Assembly: GCA_039030555.1 (NCBI GenBank) | Contig: JBCCDY010000001.1 | Location: 248,001-312,000, forward strand | DNA: 64,000 nucleotides | Direction of reading: 5' to 3' | Origin: JBCCDY01 sp039030555 | Lineage (GTDB): Bacteria; Bacteroidota; Bacteroidia; Cytophagales; Cyclobacteriaceae | Shown here: in pieces, positions 60,271 through 64,000 of the stretch | How positions within the stretch are numbered: the first letter of the stretch is position 1 | Layout of the letters: the number at the start of each line of letters is the position of its first letter | Notes under the pieces: generated by a model | The model's database searches: none | Told to the model about the DNA's origin: nothing | The model's input: the letters and a program-made list of their open reading frames with translations, nothing else | Made by a program: the position numbers and the translations under genes

Positions 60271-63200
60271 TCAATACATAAACCCAAACCTGAAATATAT
60301 GCCTCTATCATTAGAGTCGATGGCCGAAACGGTATAATCAAAAGAAATGGTTAATGCCTGAAAAGGCGAAACCCAAAAGCCCCCACCGTAGGCTTGGTGC
60401 CAACGCTGTTGTTCTTGCCGATCGGGTAAGTCATTAGGCGCCCAAACCCTTCCAAAATCAGCAATTCCACTTATCCCAAGAGGCCCTGTAAACAACCTGG
60501 TTTTAAGATCGAAAAGCTTTAATCTAAGCTCATTGTTTTGATAAACAGCCTGCTGTCCGGCGAAGCGAGCCCTTCGATAACCTCTTAAGGTATTTAAGCC
60601 TCCGAGCCTGGCTGCTTGAAAAAATTCAAATTCGCCAGAGTTTATAACACCTCCAATCCGCGAGGCAATGGTAATTCTTCTAGCTCTATCTAAGGTTAAA
60701 TAAATGGAAAGGTCTGAATTAAACTGCCAATATTGAAGAGAGTCTTCATCTCCAACCTGGTCGGAATAGCGCGCTCCAATATTGAAATTCATTCCTCGGG
60801 TAGGCCTGGCAGGATTATCTCGTGTATCGACTCCGAATTTTAAATAGCCTCCAACAAAATTTCGAGCTTCATCAAATAAAGTAAACCCCTGGCTTGACCT
60901 CAGATCGCTATATCCTGAAATAAACCTTGGAGGCTCACTAGAGTCTTCGTTATCGTCTTCTTCAACCTCTAAATTTCTCCAATAAGCTCCTATTTCAAGG
61001 TTTACTCGATCCCTGAACCAACGCCTTCTCAGTGATGATTGAAGAATATACTGAGAGTACCGAACTCTATAAAATTGATTGTCCTCGTCTTGGCTATCTT
61101 CATCGAACACAGTCCCATTCCCAAAACCATAGAAGAAATCTCCAAAACTAGGTTGGAAAATATTTACTTCTGACAATAGGTCCCACTTTCCTATAAGAGA
61201 TAGTAATTCGTTTTTATATCGAATATTGTAGCTCGCAGACCTGGGAGCAATATTGGCCTGGATGGTATGCCTTACTTTAAAAGGATCTTTCCGAAAGCCA
61301 TGTTGCGTAAATGTAACCCCGCCTCCAATGAAAACCCCATCGTCTGGATTAAAACCACTGTAAAAATTAGGCGCCAGCACATCATACTTAAAAGCATACC
61401 TATCGTATTCGTTAACCTGTTCATCTTTATCTGAGATTTTGATCTTTGCTTCACCTGAGTTAGTAATGGTTGTCCCCGTCTTATTATCATAGATCACTGT
61501 TGCTTTAGAAAGACCGGAAACCGAAGATCCATCTTCAATAATATCTTCTCCGCTACCCCCGATTACCCTAACTTTAATTCCCTTTGAAACATCGCCTTTA
61601 ATTTTGAAAACATCATTATCGCCAAGTCCATAAAGTCTTACTTCTTTAGTTTCATCCGTATTAAAGGTTCTTTCGAATACCTTTCTTTTAATGTCGTTTT
61701 CATTTTTTCCCATTCGATAAACTTCTACTTTCGTTTCACCATCGTTCACACGTTCAACGAGAAAAAGATCATCTTTTTTAGTTCCCACCACATCAACCTT
61801 TTCTGATAAAAAGAGGTAAAACTGACGGGCATATGTTAAGAGGTCACTGCGCCTGGTTTTTAGTTTTGCCAAGATTTCAGGTCCACTTATTTCGTAAATC
61901 TCTGACGGCATTCCTTTTAAAGAGTTTTCAATCACTTCATCGGTAAGCTTTTCCTGAAGTTCTTTTGTTGCTTTTTCCCAAACAGACCAGTCTGCTTCTG
62001 TGGTAAAAGTCCTATCAAAATACCGGGCATTAAACTGAAGGCCTTCTACATCCCTTAGTTTATGCCAAAAACCCTGAAACTTGGGCTGGCCCCATTTGTG
62101 AGAGATCAAACCTATCAGCGCGCCATCGCCTTTGAAAAAAGCCTCGTCACGGTCGCGCGGTATTGGCTTATAAAGATTATGCCCTTTATCGTAGTCTGTA
62201 TCCGTTTCAAATTTAGCCCACCTCCACTGATCGTCATGCCTGTCCCAATCGCCAATTAGTATATCAAATATCCTGGACTTCACTAATTGGTATTGGTCTA
62301 CGGAGTGCTTACCATTTTTCTGAAGTTTCTCTATAAGATCAAGAGTACTAATAATTTCTTTCGAGTTGCCAAAATTGTCAAAGTCTTTACGGTTATCGTC
62401 GGGTCGATCTTCAAACAAATAAAGTTTGTTCTTAAAGTCGTCCCTGTATTGTCCTAATCTGGGATCATCTGGTAAATAAAAGAGCTTGGCATTCGTATGG
62501 TAAACACCAGCAGCCTCTGACATCTCTTTCAATCCCAGCACACCATAAGGATGATTAGCGGAAATCTGATCTACAATCACATCGGCAGCCACGGTCTCCC
62601 TTAAAGCTACAGGTATGGCATACTGAGGAAACTTTTCAACCGACCTTAAAGAATAATCGTATTCGTTCTCTGTTTCCTCTAACCTCAGTGATATTGTTTG
62701 CTGTCCGCCACCCTTTTTTTCAATGACAAGTCCACCTTTTTCTTTTCCTAAATCCAATACCGGAACATCGGAAATAACCGTTTCCCATTCTTTCCTATAA
62801 TTATTTCCTGGTAAGCCTGGTTTTTTCTTATCCCTTTGATGTTTTTTAGTGGCAAAGGCATCAGCGGTTTGACCTGAATAATCCAAATCTTGGATAATGC
62901 GCTCCTTTTCAGCATCTTCCAGAAGCTTCTTATTGTAAAGTCTTGTTTTGTAGATTGGTTCTTCTTTGCTTGTTTCCCACAGTTCCAACCAAACATCGCC
63001 ATTTTTATAGTAGTTGACTTTAGAGAATCCTATTATACCATAAGCGGCTGTGGCACCATTCCCACTTGCTGTAGGACTAGCAGACTCCAAAGAACCGGAT
63101 ATTACATAATGATCATCTTCATTTTCAAAATATTGAAATGACTTTTCCCTACTTGAAACATAAACTACATTTTCATGTACTTTGAAAACATTGGTTAATG

Positions 63201-64000
63201 CATCACTGAATATTTTAAACGATGGATTTGAAACATCGCTTATGCCACCAATCCATTTATTGTACAATACATAGAGAGAGCCTAGAACCGGAGGCAAAAA
63301 ATGTGTTTTTAAAGGGTAATATCCATTTGAAGGGCCATTGCTAAAAAGCGGATGGTAACCAGCTACAATGATTTTCTTATCGAAATTTTTTTTGATAACA
63401 TCGTTTAAAGCGATTAAAAAGTCATTTCCTGAAGATATATCGCACGATTGCTCCTCTCTACTGATTCTTTGCTGATTAAACCATCTTTGGGTATCGATGA
63501 TGATCATAACGATATCATCATTAATTGGAAGTTCAACAGGGCCAGGGCACCCTCCGTTGGGCAGGAATACATTAAGCTTTTCATTCCCATCGCCTAAAAA
63601 ATTCTCTATGAATTCCTCATAATGTTCAAGCCTTTTTTTTCCGATAAGACTTCCTCCATCCCATTCATTGCTTCCAGGTAAGACTACCGTATTTCCATTA
63701 AATTCTTTTATGAATCCATAGGAGTCTTTTAGTTGCTTTTCAAGTTCTACACGTTTTTTGATCTTAGCAGAATCAACCAGGCCGCCCTTAGGCGTATTGT
63801 CTCCTAATAAAACAAAAGTTGTTTTATCCTCTGATTGTGAAAGTTGCCTTTTTAGTACAGAGATATTATCCTTCGGGTTGTGAAGCCCGGAAACAAAAAT
63901 GAAGCTATGCTCCAAGTTCCCGTCAGACCCTTCCGATGTTTGCTGATTTGTGAAATGAGGCTTATAGTTAGCACAAGAACATAAGATCAATAGTAGAAAC
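60271..64000 (-). CDS. Lipoprotein fusing phosphoesterase-like, kinase-like and Omp85-type barrel domains (5' partial)
   Basis: The frame runs to the right window edge: codons before the TTG at 63990 read FLL and lead into FLLLILCSC, a lipoprotein signal, so the start is outside. Numbering from 63990: residues 28-300 resemble a calcineurin-like phosphoesterase (FVLLGDNTPKGG, VLPGSNEWDGG, VAGYHPLFSNG) whose GNH motif reads GSN. Residues 455-720 contain LYLFEDRP, IGDWDRHDDQW (579-589) and PIPRDRDEAF (609-618), like atypical CotH/FAM20/HipA kinases. Residues 785-820 are a Gly/Asp-rich beta segment, and 870-1239 an Omp85/BamA-type barrel (GGLNTLRGYRRARFAGQ, ending FGFMY). Confidence 0.85.
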   Translation of the reverse strand, partial: FLLLILCSCANYKPHFTNQQTSEGSDGNLEHSFIFVSGLHNPKDNISVLKRQLSQSEDKTTFVLLGDNTPKGGLVDSAKIKKRVELEKQLKDSYGFIKEFNGNTVVLPGSNEWDGGSLIGKKRLEHYEEFIENFLGDGNEKLNVFLPNGGCPGPVELPINDDIVMIIIDTQRWFNQQRISREEQSCDISSGNDFLIALNDVIKKNFDKKIIVAGYHPLFSNGPSNGYYPLKTHFLPPVLGSLYVLYNKWIGGISDVSNPSFKIFSDALTNVFKVHENVVYVSSREKSFQYFENEDDHYVISGSLESASPTASGNGATAAYGIIGFSKVNYYKNGDVWLELWETSKEEPIYKTRLYNKKLLEDAEKERIIQDLDYSGQTADAFATKKHQRDKKKPGLPGNNYRKEWETVISDVPVLDLGKEKGGLVIEKKGGGQQTISLRLEETENEYDYSLRSVEKFPQYAIPVALRETVAADVIVDQISANHPYGVLGLKEMSEAAGVYHTNAKLFYLPDDPRLGQYRDDFKNKLYLFEDRPDDNRKDFDNFGNSKEIISTLDLIEKLQKNGKHSVDQYQLVKSRIFDILIGDWDRHDDQWRWAKFETDTDYDKGHNLYKPIPRDRDEAFFKGDGALIGLISHKWGQPKFQGFWHKLRDVEGLQFNARYFDRTFTTEADWSVWEKATKELQEKLTDEVIENSLKGMPSEIYEISGPEILAKLKTRRSDLLTYARQFYLFLSEKVDVVGTKKDDLFLVERVNDGETKVEVYRMGKNENDIKRKVFERTFNTDETKEVRLYGLGDNDVFKIKGDVSKGIKVRVIGGSGEDIIEDGSSVSGLSKATVIYDNKTGTTITNSGEAKIKISDKDEQVNEYDRYAFKYDVLAPNFYSGFNPDDGVFIGGGVTFTQHGFRKDPFKVRHTIQANIAPRSASYNIRYKNELLSLIGKWDLLSEVNIFQPSFGDFFYGFGNGTVFDEDSQDEDNQFYRVRYSQYILQSSLRRRWFRDRVNLEIGAYWRNLEVEEDDNEDSSEPPRFISGYSDLRSSQGFTLFDEARNFVGGYLKFGVDTRDNPARPTRGMNFNIGARYSDQVGDEDSLQYWQFNSDLSIYLTLDRARRITIASRIGGVINSGEFEFFQAARLGGLNTLRGYRRARFAGQQAVYQNNELRLKLFDLKTRLFTGPLGISGIADFGRVWAPNDLPDRQEQQRWHQAYGGGFWVSPFQALTISFDYTVSAIDSNDRGIYFRFGFMY

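Noticed and set aside
1..64000. CRISPR array, prophage, insertion sequence or integron
   Set aside because: I saw no regularly spaced repeats, no transposase or integrase frame and no phage structural genes.

Overview
The window looks like chromosomal DNA of a member of the Bacteroidota, most likely a marine-type Cytophagales bacterium. The reasons are lineage hallmarks: type IX secretion (T9SS) C-terminal sorting domains, a fused SecDF, SusC/FecA-like TonB-dependent receptors with carboxypeptidase-like N-terminal domains, a FecR protein with a C-terminal DUF4974-like part, AT-rich DNA, poor Shine-Dalgarno sequences, and promoter-like TTTG...TAnnTTTG elements. The genus is not decidable from the sequence alone. 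No rRNA, tRNA, CRISPR array, insertion sequence or prophage was seen. Genes are packed tightly and several convergent pairs share stop-codon bases.

Layout. 1-4.3 kb: end of a large PKD-repeat T9SS adhesin, then an Lrp/AsnC regulator, a PyrR-like phosphoribosyltransferase and panB. 4.3-8.6 kb: a leftward cluster of nitrilase, haloalkane dehalogenase, YafY/WYL regulator, a secreted monooxygenase-like/GyrI-like fusion behind a palindrome, and an MGMT-like protein. 8.6-13.6 kb: TonB, msrB, a Cys/Met-metabolism PLP enzyme, a DUF6794 protein and icd. 13.6-18.7 kb: a Lon-N domain protein, nuoABCD without the rest of complex I, and the NAD(P)HX repair enzyme. 18.7-28.9 kb: a sorting-domain-only mini protein, asnS, rpoN, a PAP2-like protein, an enoyl-CoA hydratase, a RidA-like protein, secDF, udk and rdgB. 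29.1-30 kb: a Xre-RES toxin-antitoxin pair with a long palindromic operator. 30-35.8 kb: hemB, a BNR lipoprotein, rocD, two small cysteine-rich proteins (DUF5522, DUF2256), rpmB, DUF429 and DUF1801 genes.

35.8-40.8 kb: an NfeD-flotillin pair and a soluble multi-PAS histidine kinase. 40.8-44 kb: a decayed area holding a DUF1801 pseudogene, a six-helix ABC membrane domain without ATPase, a YHS protein, a truncated DUF2652 gene, a membrane protein and an AraC regulator. 44-47.2 kb: a TonB receptor divergent from a MarR-like regulator. 47.3-52.9 kb: a MauG-type di-heme peroxidase lipoprotein divergent from an ECF sigma/FecR/TonB-receptor surface-signalling operon.

53-58.4 kb is the most coherent accessory region: an iron-sulfur (6-4) photolyase and beta-carbonic anhydrase face a leftward set of voltage-sensor-like membrane protein, SbtA bicarbonate transporter, SbtB PII-like protein and Nudix hydrolase. 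It reads as a bicarbonate-acquisition module in an organism that shows no Rubisco here. 58.4-64 kb: an FKBP isomerase, an unknown protein, a small outer-membrane barrel, and a very large lipoprotein (start outside the window) joining a phosphoesterase-like domain with altered metal motifs, a segment with kinase-like DRH and DRD motifs, and an Omp85/BamA-type barrel.

The best candidates for under-described biology are the bicarbonate/Nudix/voltage-sensor set, the phosphoesterase-kinase-like-barrel protein, the nitrilase-dehalogenase-YafY cluster, and the overlapping DUF2256-DUF429 pair.
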